Source: Botryococcus braunii
Taxonomy: Eukaryota > Chlorophyta > Trebouxiophyceae
Assembly (NCBI GenBank): GCA_002005505.1
Contig: KV908564.1
Location: 22,501 to 50,000, forward strand
Direction of reading: 5' to 3'
DNA length: 27,500 bases
The translations under genes and the position numbers were made by a program. The notes beneath the pieces are model-generated. The model did no database searches and had not been told where the DNA came from. It saw nothing but the letters and a program-made list of their open reading frames with translations. Of this stretch, positions 21,353 to 27,500 are shown one piece after another; within the stretch, counting starts at the first letter, position 1, and each line of letters begins with the position of its first letter.

Positions 21353-21417
21353 TGTCACATGCGCTCTCTCTCCCCCGCCCGGCCTCTAGACCATGAGTAT
21401 GGCAGGCAGGGGAGGGG

Positions 21418-27166
<5,749 letters not shown>

Positions 27167-27500
27167 AATGATCTTTTAGGTATAACTTCAATTCCGTGGG
27201 TGTTTCGCAGCTCGCAGACTGCGGGGAATTGCCGCACTGAATGCCAGCAGTCGGCTAGACTTTCACGGGCGTTTCAGTTCCGCAGACCTTCCAAGTCACG
27301 TGGGCATGGCTTGCGGCATCATGTGACTTGCCCAAGATAGAGCTAGGCCCAACACGGGTGATCCTCAATCGACAATCGGGGCCAGCAAAGCATGCAGTCT
27401 GAAAAGCTTGTGTTATTCTGCAGAATGGGACCCTGCAGTCGTCTGGGTGCAACATTGTGAATTTTAAGTCTTGTGCTGATTCTTGGTCAACTTATAGAGC
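27167..27500. other. Upstream region of the RETICULATA-related gene
   Basis: Probable promoter and 5' leader for the minus-strand gene. No convincing TATA box is seen near a plausible start; TATAAGTT lies at the far right edge (about 27495 on the minus strand), over 300 bp from the start codon. A CACGTG-like ACGTG occurs near 27298. No other gene is evident. Confidence 0.4.

Larger units (their letters stand above)
19550..21417. other. Convergent spacer between the ferredoxin and RETICULATA-related genes
   Basis: Contains a GT array (19712-19790), poly-G at about 20002-20015, two pairs of short direct repeats (20050-20075 with 20265-20290; 20329-20344 with 20351-20366), a poly-C run at 20881-20892 and a CT/CA/CG tract (21235-21310). 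A 154-codon frame at 20378-20842 has no recognisable motif and no independent support. It presumably holds the 3' ends of both transcripts. Confidence 0.5.

Overview
This is nuclear DNA from a photosynthetic eukaryote of the green lineage, probably a green or streptophyte alga. The evidence is three intron-rich genes with plant-type products: a plant RLK/Pelle-type kinase, a ferredoxin C1-like plastid ferredoxin and a RETICULATA-related (DUF3411) plastid membrane protein. All introns are GT..AG and most end in TGCAG|G. Introns and spacers are packed with CA/GT, CT/GA and CG dinucleotide tracts and with poly-C/G runs. No bacterial-style operons, rRNA, tRNA or CRISPR are visible. The species cannot be fixed from the sequence alone.

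Layout. (1) 1-5441: no confidently identified gene. There are a few short plausible exons (left edge on the minus strand; 268-621; 2650-2851; 4356-4842), two CA/GT arrays, a perfect 32-bp palindrome and a mixed open region at 3750-4260. (2) 5442-13412, plus strand: an eight-exon gene for a complete protein kinase domain, a Pro/Gly/Ser-rich linker of about 650 residues, and a C-terminal C3HC4 RING finger. Its 5' end was not found. (3) 13413-17290: spacer with an array of short GTTGCC..GGCAAC hairpins split by a 510-bp CA tract and flanked by a 14-bp inverted repeat. (4) 17294-19549, plus strand: a four-exon gene for a 154-residue ferredoxin C1-like protein with a transit peptide. (5) 19550-21417: convergent spacer. 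(6) 27166-21418, minus strand: a RETICULATA-related gene of eight firm exons plus one inferred 19-nt microexon. (7) 27167-27500: its upstream region.

The ferredoxin and RETICULATA-related genes are convergent and both look plastid-targeted, but nothing in the sequence links their functions. The kinase-RING protein is the most unusual product: it joins a signalling kinase to a likely ubiquitin-ligase module through a disordered linker with two NPF motifs. Exon models were assembled by eye from reading frames, splice sites and phase agreement; every internal junction of the three named genes is phase-consistent, with the single microexon as the weak point.
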